Shown: piece after piece, positions 1 through 7,865 of the stretch
Layout: each line of letters starts with the position of its first letter
How positions within the stretch are numbered: position 1 is the first letter of the stretch
NCBI RefSeq assembly: GCF_019423705.1
Contig: NZ_JAHZAX010000001.1
Span: 324,187 to 360,977, forward strand
Direction: 5' to 3'
DNA: 36,791 bases
Source of the DNA: Ruminococcus sp.
Lineage (GTDB): Bacteria; Bacillota; Clostridia; Oscillospirales; Ruminococcaceae
Notes under the pieces: generated by a model
What the model saw: only the letters and a program-made list of their open reading frames with translations
Told to the model about the DNA's origin: nothing
The model's database searches: none
Translations under genes and position numbers: made by a program

Positions 1-43
1 GAGGACGCCGTCCAAGGGGACGTCGAGGACGCCGTCCCCTACA
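1..43. repeat. REP-like palindromic repeat, GGGGACGTCGAGGACGCCGTCCCC family, copy 1
   Basis: A palindromic unit with arms GGGGACG (16-22) and CGTCCCC (33-39), preceded at 1-13 by the tail of a second, truncated unit. Almost the same unit recurs at 2666-2688, and an interrupted version lies at 22821-22877. All three are intergenic and end in CCCCTACA. Dispersed intergenic palindromes of this sort behave as REP or MITE-like elements. Nothing here shows a mobility gene. Confidence 0.75.
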
Positions 44-70
44 ATACACACAGATACGTTGTTTTTATGC

Positions 71-95
71 GTAGGAGCGAACATCGTTCGCCCGT
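71..95. repeat. REP-like palindromic repeat, GTAGGGGCGAACATCGTTCGCCC family, copy 1
   Basis: Arms GCGAAC and GTTCGC around ATC. A second copy at 22770-22794 differs at one position in the left arm (GTAGGAGCG here, GTAGGGGCG there) and forms a longer perfect stem. Both copies sit beside a unit of the other repeat family, so the two repeats probably travel or accumulate together. Confidence 0.7.
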
Positions 96-302
96 TTCTG
101 CGTGAAGTTGGCAAATATTCAACAATGCAATAAAACAATGTTGAATATTTGCCGTTTCCCAGCCATAGCCACATTTGTAATAACATTTAAGCTTTCAACA
201 GGCTTTTCGCCTATTTTAAAATATTTGAACCTCTGATGTTCAAATATTTGCATACCATAGATAAATTCATAAAAAAATTTGTAAAGTAATCGTTTTACCC
301 TG

Positions 303-330
303 TTGCATTATTTTCATAATGTGTTATAAT
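303..330 (+). promoter_or_regulatory. Promoter of the alpha-galactosidase gene
   Basis: TTGCAT at 303-308 and TATAAT at 325-330 are separated by 16 bases, a good sigma-A type promoter. The expected start of transcription near 337 gives a leader of about 45 bases. That leader contains GTTCAGATATTTG at 346-358, a motif that recurs at the same distance behind the GH74 promoter. Confidence 0.7.
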
Positions 331-381
331 AAAAAAAGCCGCAAGGTTCAGATATTTGTAATTTTGTAAGGAGTGATCGTT

Positions 382-2592
382 ATTAATATCTTTTATAATG
401 AAAAAGACAAGGCTTTCAAACTGAGAGCTAATAATACTGATTATATGATGAAGGTCTGCGAGGAAGGTTATCTCGCTCACGTTTATTACGGAAATAAAGT
501 TCCCGACGAGGATCTGACTTACCTCCTCCGTTTGGACGAAAGCCCATTCACACCTGCCACTAATGACCGTGACAGAGCAAGCTTTATGGACTCGCTGCCT
601 TTTGAATATCCATGCTTCGGTCTTGGCGATTACAGAGAGTCCGCATTCAAGATTATGGACGCCAACGGTATGTCTACTTGCGACCTCAGATATGTTTCAC
701 ATAAGATGTATGAAGGCAAACCAAAGCTTGAAGGTCTGCCTGCAACTTTCGCAACAGAGGAAAGCGGCTGCTCAACTCTCGAGATAACAATGTATGATAA
801 GTCCGCCGATATCGAGGCCGTTCTTATCTACACAGCTTTCGATAAGCTTGACGTTATCACACGTTCCGTTGTTATCACAAACAAGGGCGAAAAGCCTTTC
901 AAGATCACAAGAGCACTTTCCGCTTGCGTTGATTTCGATACAGATGAAATGGATATGATAACACTCAACGGCTCTTGGGCTAGAGAAAGAGCTGTTGAAA
1001 GATGCAGACTTCACCACGCTAAGCAGCTTGTTGATTCCTGCAAGGGCGAATCCTCTCATCAGAACAACCCATTCGTTGCCCTCTGCGACAATAACGCCGA
1101 CGAGGACAAGGGCGAGGTATTCGGCTTCAACTTCGTTTATTCCGGCAACTTCTATGCACAGGCAGAAGTTACACAGCACAAGAAAACACGTTTCCTTATG
1201 GGTATAAACCCTCTCGATTTCGAGTGGCTTTTGGAAAAGGGCGAAAGCTTCACTTGTCCTGAGGTGGTAATGGTACACTCTGACGAGGGTATCGGCAAGA
1301 TGTCAAGAACATTCCACGACCTTTATAGAAACAACCTTATCAGAGGCGAGTATAAGGACAAGAGACGTCCGATTCTCATCAACAACTGGGAAGCAACATA
1401 CTTCAACTTCGATACAGAAAAGCTTATCGACATCGCAAAGGAAGCTTCAAAGCTTGGTATCGAAATGCTCGTTATGGACGACGGTTGGTTCGGTCATAGA
1501 GACGCCGATAACTCATCTCTCGGCGACTGGTTCGTTTATGAAAAGAAGCTCAAGGGCGGTCTTAAGTATCTCGTTGACGAGGTAAATAAGCTCGGTATGA
1601 AGTTCGGCATTTGGTTCGAGCCTGAAATGATCTCCCCTGATTCTGAACTTTATAAGGCTCACCCCGATTGGGCTATCCAGATACAGGGCAGACCTTTGAC
1701 TCTTTGCAGAGAGCAGTACGTTCTCGATTACTCAAGAAAAGAAGTAAGAGATCACGTTTACAATATGATGAAGAAAATTCTCGACAGCGCAAATATCGAG
1801 TACATCAAGTGGGATATGAACAGACAGCTCACAGAAGTCGGCTCAACTACCCTGCCTGCTGAAAGACAGAGAGAGCTTTGGCACAGATATGTCCTCGGCG
1901 TTTACGATCTTATGGATAGACTTACAACAGATTATCCTCATATCCTCCTCGAGAACTGCTCGGGCGGCGGAGCAAGATTTGACCCTGGTATGCTTTATTA
2001 CAGCCCACAAATTTGGTGCTCTGACGATACCGACGCTATCGAAAGATTGAAGATACAGCACGGCACTTCAATGTGCTATCCTTGCTCTGCAATGGGCGCA
2101 CACGTTTCTGACTGCCCTAACCACACAGTCGGCAGAAACACACCATTCAAGACAAGAGGCCACGTTGCAATGGTAGGAACATTCGGCTATGAGCTGGACG
2201 TTACAAGAATTCCGCAGGAGGACAGAGATGCTATCCCTGCACAGATCGAAGAGTTCAACAAGTTCAACAAGCTTGTAAGAACAGGCGATCATTACAGGAT
2301 AGGCAATATGTTCGAGGACAACACTTGGGACGCTTGGGAGTTCGTTGCAAAGGACAAGAGCGAAGCGCTCTTTGAATTCGTACAGGTCCTTGCAAGACCT
2401 AACGAGAGATCAAGACGTATCAAGCTCAAGGGTCTCGAAGCTGACGCTTATTATTATGAAGAGAACGACCCTGAGAACAAGATATCCGGTGCGGCTCTTA
2501 TGAATGCCGGTATCAATATCGCAAAGATATGGAACGGCGACGGCCTGTACGGCGATTTCTGCTCAAAGATTCTGCATTTCATCAAGGCTTAA
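382..2592 (+). CDS. Alpha-galactosidase, glycoside hydrolase family 36
   Basis: Hydrolyses terminal alpha-1,6-galactose from raffinose-type oligosaccharides or galactomannan fragments. There is no signal peptide, so it acts in the cytoplasm on imported sugars. The middle holds the GH36 barrel signatures: LVMDDGWFG, FGIWFEPEM, YIKWDMNR with the expected nucleophile at about D478, and WCSDDTD with the expected acid/base at about D548. Length of about 736 residues fits the bacterial family (about 730). The start is odd. The only NTG codon in frame near the front, GTG at 373, overlaps the Shine-Dalgarno AAGGAG (368-373). Initiation 8 bases downstream would use ATT at 382. No terminator with a T-run follows, but a REP element lies at 2666. 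The family call is firm; the start is not. Confidence 0.93.
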   Translation: MNIFYNEKDKAFKLRANNTDYMMKVCEEGYLAHVYYGNKVPDEDLTYLLRLDESPFTPATNDRDRASFMDSLPFEYPCFGLGDYRESAFKIMDANGMSTCDLRYVSHKMYEGKPKLEGLPATFATEESGCSTLEITMYDKSADIEAVLIYTAFDKLDVITRSVVITNKGEKPFKITRALSACVDFDTDEMDMITLNGSWARERAVERCRLHHAKQLVDSCKGESSHQNNPFVALCDNNADEDKGEVFGFNFVYSGNFYAQAEVTQHKKTRFLMGINPLDFEWLLEKGESFTCPEVVMVHSDEGIGKMSRTFHDLYRNNLIRGEYKDKRRPILINNWEATYFNFDTEKLIDIAKEASKLGIEMLVMDDGWFGHRDADNSSLGDWFVYEKKLKGGLKYLVDEVNKLGMKFGIWFEPEMISPDSELYKAHPDWAIQIQGRPLTLCREQYVLDYSRKEVRDHVYNMMKKILDSANIEYIKWDMNRQLTEVGSTTLPAERQRELWHRYVLGVYDLMDRLTTDYPHILLENCSGGGARFDPGMLYYSPQIWCSDDTDAIERLKIQHGTSMCYPCSAMGAHVSDCPNHTVGRNTPFKTRGHVAMVGTFGYELDVTRIPQEDRDAIPAQIEEFNKFNKLVRTGDHYRIGNMFEDNTWDAWEFVAKDKSEALFEFVQVLARPNERSRRIKLKGLEADAYYYEENDPENKISGAALMNAGINIAKIWNGDGLYGDFCSKILHFIKA

Positions 2593-2665
2593 AAGCATAA
2601 AAACAAGCCGAAAGAGATAATGCTTAAAGCAAAGAAATAGATATCATAGAGATTAGAGAATTGGT

Positions 2666-2688
2666 GGGACGTCGAGGACGCCGTCCCC
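2666..2688. repeat. REP-like palindromic repeat, GGGACGTCGAGGACGCCGTCCCC family, copy 2
   Basis: Nearly identical to the unit at 16-39, with arms GGGACG and CGTCCC and again followed by CTACA. It lies 73 bases behind the alpha-galactosidase stop codon, a usual place for REP elements, where they may protect or end transcripts. Confidence 0.75.
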
Positions 2689-2864
2689 TACATATGGTGC
2701 TAAAACACACTATATGAATTTGAAGCATTTTCAATAGCTTATTAATGGTAAGGTTTATATAGCTCAGCTAATCCCTCTGCTTCGGCGGAGGTATCAGCTC
2801 GGGCAAATAACAGCGTGCCGCAAATTGCAAATCAATATATCTTAAATATCTGAAAATATTTATA

Positions 2865-2893
2865 TTGACAAGCGTGTAATGTTGTAGTAAAAT
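2865..2893 (+). promoter_or_regulatory. Promoter of the GH74 gene
   Basis: TTGACA at 2865-2870 and TAAAAT at 2888-2893 are separated by exactly 17 bases. Behind the -10 box, GTTCAAATATT (2910-2920) resembles GTTCAGATATTTG behind the alpha-galactosidase promoter, at almost the same distance (16 and 15 bases). Confidence 0.75.
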
Positions 2894-2917
2894 AAAACTA
2901 AAGAAATAAGTTCAAAT

Positions 2918-2946
2918 ATTAAAAGCGGAATTTTTCCGCTTTTAAT
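2918..2946 (+). promoter_or_regulatory. Perfect hairpin in the GH74 mRNA leader
   Basis: ATTAAAAGCGGAA (2918-2930) pairs without mismatch to TTCCGCTTTTAAT (2934-2946) around a three-base loop. The T-run is inside the right arm rather than behind it, so it is a poor terminator. A role in mRNA stability or in regulation is more likely. It lies 44 bases before the start codon. Confidence 0.6.
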
Positions 2947-2990
2947 AATGCAGAGAATGTAAACGAATACAACCCAAAAGGAGAAATTTT

Positions 2991-5279
2991 ATGAGGTTAA
3001 AAAAATTAATGGCAGTCGCCTGTGCGGTGGCGCTGGCCGTTACGGCTTTTGCAGGCTGCTCAAAGAAGAACGATTCTTCGAGCGGCTCTGACGGCAAAGG
3101 CGATACGGCAAAGGAATATTATAACGCTCAGCCCGTCGATACAGGCTGGGAATGGGGCAATGTGGAGATAGTTGACGGCGGCTTTATCCCCGACGTTATC
3201 TACAACCCGACCGAGGAAGGTCTTATCTACGCAAGAACTGATATGGGCGGCGCTTATAAGTATAATAAGGATACACAGCGCTGGGAATGTATAACAGACT
3301 GCTTCGGCGGCGACGACTGGAACTATAACGGCACGGAAAGCCTTGCAACCGACCCTGTTGAACCTAACAGAGTTTATATTGCAGCCGGTACATATTCCAC
3401 CAATAATGGTGCGATTTTCGCTTCCGATGATTACGGCAAGAACTGGACTATCTGCGAAATGCCTTTCGGTATGGGCGGCAACGAGGTCGGAAGAGGCTGC
3501 GGTGAAAGACTGCAAGTTGACCCTAACGACAACTCTATCCTCTATTTCGGCTCAAGAGCCGACGGACTTTGGAAGTCCACGGACTACGGCGCAACTTGGA
3601 ACGAGGTAACTTCATTCCCTACTAAGGGCGGATATACTGAGGACGGCTATTCTATCGGTCTCACATTCGTGGCTTTCGATAAGTCAAGCTCAGATAAGGG
3701 CGAGGCTACAAAGACTATCATCGTTGGCGCAGCTGGAACACAGGGCGATTACCTCTATCGTTCCGATGATGCAGGCGAGACTTGGACTGCTATCCCTAAC
3801 CCTAAGGCAGAAGCCACAGGCGATAAGGTGGACAAGCTCAAGCCTTGTCAGGGCGAGATCTCATCTGACGGATATCTTTACACAACTTGGTCATTCAAGG
3901 TCGGCCCTAACGGAGCTTCCGACGGCGCAGTTCAGAAGTATAACCTCAAGACAGGTGAGTGGACTGAGATAACTCCAGAAAAATCATATACCTGCGGATA
4001 TAACGGAATTTCCGTAAACCCTAACGACCCTAATATGATCGTGTGCACAACACTTGACCTTTGGGCATATTTCGACAATGTTTTCGTTTCCTATGACGGC
4101 GGCGAAACTTGGGACGGCATTTGGTCTTGCGATGAAAACGGCGACGAGGTCAACAACTTCAACCTCGATATAAGCAATGCTCCTTGGCTGGATTGGCAGG
4201 GACAGCTCAAGCCGGGCTGGTGGATGACAGGCGTTGCTATCAATCCATTCAACGCCGATGAGATACTTTACACCACAGGCGCAACTATCTTCGGCACATC
4301 AAACCTTTCAAAGATAAAGGAAGAGCCTGTTGACATCAGCGTAAGAGCAATGGGCGTTGAAATGACAGCTATCTTTGATTTCGTTGCACCTTGCGATAAC
4401 GGCGAGGGCACGCCTGAGCTTTATTCCACAATGGGCGATATCTACGGCTTCAGACACGACGACGTAACAAAAGCTCCAAAGGAGCACTTCGGCGACTTCA
4501 AGTCCACTTCTATCGACTGCGCTCCGCAGGATTATAAGATAGTCGTAAGAGCGACAGATGTTGGCGAGGGTTCAGTTTACTATTCAACAGACGCAGGCGA
4601 CAGCTGGGAAGCTGTTGAAACTCTGCCGGATGACGTTGGCGCAAAGGCAGGCGGAACAGCAAAGCTTTCCGCTGACGGCAAGACCATTTTCTATCAGTGC
4701 GCAACAACAGGCGTTCCAGCTTATGTAACAAGCGATTTCGGCAAGACTTGGACAGCCTGCGAGGGACTTCCTGCCGGCGCAGTTATCGAAACAGACAAGG
4801 TCAACCCCGATAAGTTCTATGGCACATATGACGGAACATTCTATATGAGCACAGATGGCGGAAAGACTTTCAGCTCTGTTGCAAGTATGCTGGTTTCGGC
4901 AGCAGCAATGACAGCTTGCCCAGACACAGAGGGCGACCTTTGGATACCGGTCGGCGCAGGCGGAGTTTACTACCTCGACACTTCCACAGGCACACTTGCA
5001 CCAACTTCCGAGAACGTTACACAATGCGACGCTATCGGTATCGGCAAGGCTGAAAAAGATGGCGACTATATGGCACTCTATATGATTGGCGAGGCAAACG
5101 GCGACGGCTACGGAATCTACCAGTCCACAGACAAGGGCGTAACTTGGAAGAGGATAAATGACGACACTCAGAAATGGGGCAACGTCAAAAAGATAATCAG
5201 CGGCGACCCTAAGACCTACGGCAGAGTTTATGTAGGCACTGACGGACGTGGTATCATTATGGGAAACGTTAAGCAGTAA
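2991..5279 (+). CDS. GH74 xyloglucanase-like lipoprotein
   Basis: Predicted endo-beta-1,4-glucanase of family GH74, whose known members cleave the xyloglucan backbone. Residues 1-23 form a lipoprotein signal peptide: basic MRLKK, a hydrophobic stretch, then a lipobox ending FAGC with Cys23. A Ser/Gly-rich linker follows. The enzyme should therefore sit on the outer face of the cell membrane. The rest is a repeated beta-propeller fold with many STDxGxTW-like blades (SDDYGKNW, STDYGATW, SDDAGETW, SYDGGETW, STDGGKTF). The first catalytic Asp is probably D84 in ARTDMGGAY, and the second probably lies near D509. At 762 residues it is the family module alone; no dockerin or carbohydrate-binding module is seen. 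RBS AGGAG precedes ATG. It has its own promoter and terminator. Confidence 0.92.
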   Translation: MRLKKLMAVACAVALAVTAFAGCSKKNDSSSGSDGKGDTAKEYYNAQPVDTGWEWGNVEIVDGGFIPDVIYNPTEEGLIYARTDMGGAYKYNKDTQRWECITDCFGGDDWNYNGTESLATDPVEPNRVYIAAGTYSTNNGAIFASDDYGKNWTICEMPFGMGGNEVGRGCGERLQVDPNDNSILYFGSRADGLWKSTDYGATWNEVTSFPTKGGYTEDGYSIGLTFVAFDKSSSDKGEATKTIIVGAAGTQGDYLYRSDDAGETWTAIPNPKAEATGDKVDKLKPCQGEISSDGYLYTTWSFKVGPNGASDGAVQKYNLKTGEWTEITPEKSYTCGYNGISVNPNDPNMIVCTTLDLWAYFDNVFVSYDGGETWDGIWSCDENGDEVNNFNLDISNAPWLDWQGQLKPGWWMTGVAINPFNADEILYTTGATIFGTSNLSKIKEEPVDISVRAMGVEMTAIFDFVAPCDNGEGTPELYSTMGDIYGFRHDDVTKAPKEHFGDFKSTSIDCAPQDYKIVVRATDVGEGSVYYSTDAGDSWEAVETLPDDVGAKAGGTAKLSADGKTIFYQCATTGVPAYVTSDFGKTWTACEGLPAGAVIETDKVNPDKFYGTYDGTFYMSTDGGKTFSSVASMLVSAAAMTACPDTEGDLWIPVGAGGVYYLDTSTGTLAPTSENVTQCDAIGIGKAEKDGDYMALYMIGEANGDGYGIYQSTDKGVTWKRINDDTQKWGNVKKIISGDPKTYGRVYVGTDGRGIIMGNVKQ

Positions 5280-5297
5280 TACATTATAATATAGCGA

Positions 5298-5330
5298 ACA
5301 GAGCGGTGCAGATAGTGCCGCTCTGTTTTT
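5298..5330 (+). terminator. Rho-independent terminator of the GH74 gene
   Basis: ACAGAGCGG (5298-5306) pairs with CCGCTCTGT (5318-5326) and runs into TTTTT. It lies 19 bases behind the stop codon and ends the GH74 transcript. Confidence 0.9.
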
Positions 5331-5446
5331 GTATTTGCCCGAATGCAAAGCATTTCCGCACATTGTATAAGTGAATAAAATCGGAAGTGCAAATTTGTGC
5401 ATTGTTATGATAAATCTTAATATCATCTTAACAAAATTACAAATGC

Positions 5447-5475
5447 TTGCATTTGGTGCAGATTTTTGTTATTGT
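5447..5475 (+). promoter_or_regulatory. Promoter of the membrane protein gene
   Basis: TTGCAT at 5447-5452 and TATTGT at 5470-5475 are separated by 17 bases. The gene begins about 45 bases further on. Confidence 0.55.
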
Positions 5476-5527
5476 GTTACTGTAAGAACAAATCAGAAGA
5501 TACAGACAACAGAAAGGGGTGCTTAAT

Positions 5528-6187
5528 ATAAACGATGCAAATAAAGAAACAAACGCAGCTTATGAAGAGCCTAAAAAGAAAGTGTATGTAAAGCTGATAA
5601 TATTTCTTGCGCTGGTGGCGGCGCTGTTCATAGTTTTAGGGGCAAAGTTCGTGCTGTTTTATTACAGAACTCATGGAATTGGAGGACACTATTTTTATAA
5701 GGGCTGTGATGCGGAGGTCGTTCACGTTCTACCCGAGGGGCTAACAGATGAGGCAATATCAGATGCTGTGATAAATGTTGAGTATGGTAAAGAGAAAAAT
5801 GACTTCGATAAATATGACTGCTTAGCGGAAAGCCACTATCTTCTAGGCGTGCAGAATGTGGACGATACCCATTGCAAGGTGTATGTAATGAGTCTGTGCG
5901 AACGATACAGATATTCATACACCGAGAATGTCAGCGGCTCGTCAATGTGCAGAATGATAGATTTCCAAAAAGAGAATGGCGAGTGGGCAATGACAGACAG
6001 TTGGCAGCCGAGGGACGGTGCAGGTTATACGGCATCAATAAAGCAAACTGTTCCCAAGGAGATCTCAGACGAGGCGGTCGATACACAGATACATATAAAA
6101 GAGCTAACGGCAGAAAATACTAATAAGGCTAAAGATTATTTTGAAAAGCTGAATGACAGCGGGTCAGTTCATAATGCTGCTCTTTAG
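5528..6187 (+). CDS. Hypothetical single-pass membrane protein
   Basis: I do not recognise this family. The protein has a short Lys/Glu-rich cytoplasmic front, one membrane segment (roughly residues 20-43, LIIFLALVAALFIVLGAKF) and an outer domain of about 175 residues with several Cys residues (GCDAE, DCLAE, HCKVYV, LCERY, MCRM). These suggest a small folded extracellular domain, possibly with disulfides. It is a single-gene unit between the GH74 terminator and the ribosomal promoter. The start is unclear. GTG at 5519 overlaps the Shine-Dalgarno AAAGGGG (5513-5519), while the normal distance points to ATA at 5528. There is no NTG at a usable spacing. Confidence 0.7.
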   Translation: MNDANKETNAAYEEPKKKVYVKLIIFLALVAALFIVLGAKFVLFYYRTHGIGGHYFYKGCDAEVVHVLPEGLTDEAISDAVINVEYGKEKNDFDKYDCLAESHYLLGVQNVDDTHCKVYVMSLCERYRYSYTENVSGSSMCRMIDFQKENGEWAMTDSWQPRDGAGYTASIKQTVPKEISDEAVDTQIHIKELTAENTNKAKDYFEKLNDSGSVHNAAL

Positions 6188-6334
6188 GTGCATTTGGCTG
6201 AATAAAACTGCGTTTGCAGAGGATATGAATAAAATATAGCGGCAAATGATACTCATAGTGAAATTTGTACAATGTGCATATAAATGCGTTGAGAAGTCAA
6301 CGAAAATTCTATATTGTAATTTGTCTGTAACCGC

Positions 6335-6363
6335 TTGCAAATGGTGTAAAAGTAGTGTATAAT
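6335..6363 (+). promoter_or_regulatory. Promoter of the S10-spc-alpha ribosomal super-operon
   Basis: TTGCAA at 6335-6340 and TATAAT at 6358-6363 are separated by exactly 17 bases. No other comparably good promoter is seen before L17, so it probably drives the whole cluster. Confidence 0.8.
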
Positions 6364-6416
6364 AATACTTGCGTGACTGCACAGTGTATTTAATGTACAC
6401 GAAGATGATATGCGAT

Positions 6417-6480
6417 GAAGCGGAAGGTTGCTGACAGTTGGTCAGGTAATTTCCGTGGAGTATGTCCGATTTTAAACCGG
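6417..6480 (+). promoter_or_regulatory. Structured 5' leader of the ribosomal operon, upstream domain
   Basis: Nested helices are visible: CGGAA near 6420 pairs with TTCCG near 6450 and encloses the small hairpin CTGAC-AGTTG-GTCAG. A second helix (GTCCG with CGGGC) follows. Ribosomal operons of this type are often feedback-regulated by one of their own proteins (L4 in E. coli) through such leaders. Which protein binds here cannot be told from the sequence. Confidence 0.5.
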
Positions 6481-6584
6481 GCGACTGTAAATACCGAACA
6501 CAGTATGTGCTTATACTTCTTGCGATAGCAGATGAGGTCTGCTTTAGTGTGGGTGTATAACGGCTGTGTGCGCTGTTTTCTGAG

Positions 6585-6615
6585 TCCGAAAGCCTTCTGG
6601 GTTTCGGAATTTTTT
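6585..6615 (+). terminator. Attenuator-like terminator in the S10 operon leader
   Basis: TCCGAAAGCC (6585-6594) pairs with GGGTTTCGGA (6599-6608; one G-G mismatch inside the stem), followed by six T. It is a plausible rho-independent terminator about 220 bases behind the promoter and 190 before S10. There it would act as a conditional attenuator rather than as the end of the preceding gene. Confidence 0.6.
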
Positions 6616-6686
6616 ATGAGAGCGGCAGGAAACACACGGCGGAGTGTAAAGGTGATTTGCAGAGAGCTTTTTAAGAGCTTGAACCT

Positions 6687-6736
6687 GTCAATTGCGTAAG
6701 CGATCGACAAGGACCTCGATCATTTACGCAATTGAC
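6687..6736 (+). promoter_or_regulatory. Long hairpin just before rpsJ
   Basis: GTCAATTGCGTAA (6687-6699) pairs perfectly with TTACGCAATTGAC (6724-6736). Inside it GATCGA pairs with TCGATC, with only a two-base mismatch between the helices. This 50-base hairpin has no T-run, so it is probably a processing or protein-binding site in the leader. Confidence 0.6.
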
Positions 6737-6802
6737 TGAGGCTTGAGCTGAAAAAGGCTTGCCCCCTAAACTTTTTTTAATTTGCACAAGGAGGCGATTT
6801 AA

Positions 6803-7117
6803 GTGGCAGTCAATGAGAAAATCAGAATCAAGATCAAGGGTTACGAGCACGCAGTTGTAGACGCAGCTGCAGCAAAGATCGTTGAGGCTGTTAAGCGTTC
6901 AGGCGCACAGGTTTCCGGTCCTATCCCACTTCCTACTGACAAAGAGGTCATCACGATCCTCAGAGCCGTACACAAGTACAAGGATAGCCGTGAGCAGTTT
7001 GAGATGAGAACTCATAAGAGACTTATCGACGTGCTGAGACCTACAAAGGAAACAACAGCAGCTCTTGAAAATCTTGAACTTCCTGCAGGCGTTAACATTG
7101 TTATGGAGATCAAGTAA
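6803..7117 (+). CDS. rpsJ: 30S ribosomal protein S10
   Basis: Small-subunit head protein; in other bacteria S10 also joins the NusB antitermination complex. The 104 residues match the usual length. The family signatures PIPLPT and MRTHKRLIDVLRP are present. The start is GTG at 6803, set by AAGGAGG (6788-6794) with 8-base spacing. It is the first gene of the super-operon, behind a long structured leader that probably controls it. Confidence 0.98.
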   Translation: MAVNEKIRIKIKGYEHAVVDAAAAKIVEAVKRSGAQVSGPIPLPTDKEVITILRAVHKYKDSREQFEMRTHKRLIDVLRPTKETTAALENLELPAGVNIVMEIK

Positions 7118-7125
7118 TCTCCAAA

Positions 7126-7185
7126 TGAGATCACAGGTGATCTCAAAAAACATTTAACACGCAGGTCAAGTCGGACTTGTCCGAC
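7126..7185 (+). promoter_or_regulatory. Two hairpins in the S10-L3 gap
   Basis: TGAGATCA (7126-7133) pairs with TGATCTCA (7138-7145), followed by AAAAAA rather than T. GTCGGAC (7170-7176) pairs with GTCCGAC (7179-7185). The gap of 94 bases is longer than most in this operon. A processing or stabilising role is possible. Confidence 0.4.
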
Positions 7186-7211
7186 CAATAACCACATAGG
7201 AGGAAAACATA

Positions 7212-7847
7212 ATGCAAAAAGGAATCATCGGTAAGAAAATCGGTATGACACAGATTTTCGATGAAACAGGTAAGGTAATCCCTGTAACCGTTGTTGAAGC
7301 TGGTCCTTGCGTTGTCGTTCAGAAGAAGACAGTTGAGAATGACGGCTATGAAGCTGTTCAGCTCGGCTATGGCGACATCAGAGCGAAGAGAGTTAACAAG
7401 CCTCTTCAGGGTCACTTCAAGAAGGCTGACGTAGCAATGAAGAGAACTCTTAAGGAGTTCAGATTTGCTGATACCTCAGCTCTCAATGTAGGAGATATCG
7501 TTAAGGCTGATACATTTGCTGCCGGCGACATCGTTGATGTAAGCGGTACAAGCAAGGGTCACGGATTCTCCGGTACGATCAAGCGTCACAACAACTCAAG
7601 ACTCAAGGAAACTCACGGTACAGGTCCTGTACACAGACACGCAGGTTCTATGGGTGCTTGTTCATCACCTTCAAGGATCTTCAAGGGCAAGGGTATGCCT
7701 GGTCAGTACGGTAACGTTAAGGTTACTGTTCAGAACCTTGAGATCGTCAAGGTAGACGCAGAAAACAATCTTATCGCAATCAAGGGCGCAATTCCTGGAC
7801 CAAAGAACGGTACAGTTACAATTGTCGACTGCGTTAAGAAGGCTTAG
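7212..7847 (+). CDS. rplC: 50S ribosomal protein L3
   Basis: Early-binding 23S rRNA protein near the peptidyl transferase centre. 211 residues, as usual. The start reads MQKGIIGKKIGMTQIF. The family signature GSMGACSSPSRIFKGKGMPG contains the loop that reaches toward the catalytic centre. The AGGAGG ribosome binding site at normal spacing fixes the ATG start. Third-position and AGA codon use match its neighbours. Confidence 0.98.
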   Translation: MQKGIIGKKIGMTQIFDETGKVIPVTVVEAGPCVVVQKKTVENDGYEAVQLGYGDIRAKRVNKPLQGHFKKADVAMKRTLKEFRFADTSALNVGDIVKADTFAAGDIVDVSGTSKGHGFSGTIKRHNNSRLKETHGTGPVHRHAGSMGACSSPSRIFKGKGMPGQYGNVKVTVQNLEIVKVDAENNLIAIKGAIPGPKNGTVTIVDCVKKA

Positions 7848-7865
7848 TGGAAGGAGGAAATCATA

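Larger units (their letters stand above)
1..381. other. Intergenic region upstream of the alpha-galactosidase
   Basis: No gene is visible. The stretch begins with REP-like palindromes (1-43 and 71-95), followed by two AT-rich inverted repeats. The first pairs 110-124 with 139-153 (15 bp, GGCAAATATTCAACA and its complement). The second pairs 219-230 with 238-249 (12 bp, AAATATTTGAAC). Neither is followed by a T-run, so they do not look like terminators. The alpha-galactosidase promoter lies at 303-330. Confidence 0.7.
2593..2990. other. Intergenic region between alpha-galactosidase and GH74 genes
   Basis: No gene is visible. It holds a REP unit (2666-2688), a hairpin with a TTCG tetraloop (CCTCTGC 2774-2780 with GCGGAGG 2785-2791), the GH74 promoter (2865-2893) and a perfect leader hairpin (2918-2946). 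Confidence 0.7.
6188..6802. other. Intergenic region and long leader of the ribosomal operon
   Basis: No gene is visible. 6188-6334 shows nothing recognisable. From 6335 on it contains the ribosomal promoter and about 430 bases of transcribed, heavily structured leader, described separately. Confidence 0.7.

Noticed and set aside
2666..2688. Terminator of the galactosidase gene
   Set aside because: The stem has no T-run, and the same unit recurs elsewhere as an intergenic repeat.
4584..5426. 280-codon open frame on the minus strand
   Set aside because: It is antisense to the GH74 gene, lacks a ribosome binding site and has a Cys-rich composition typical of shadow frames.
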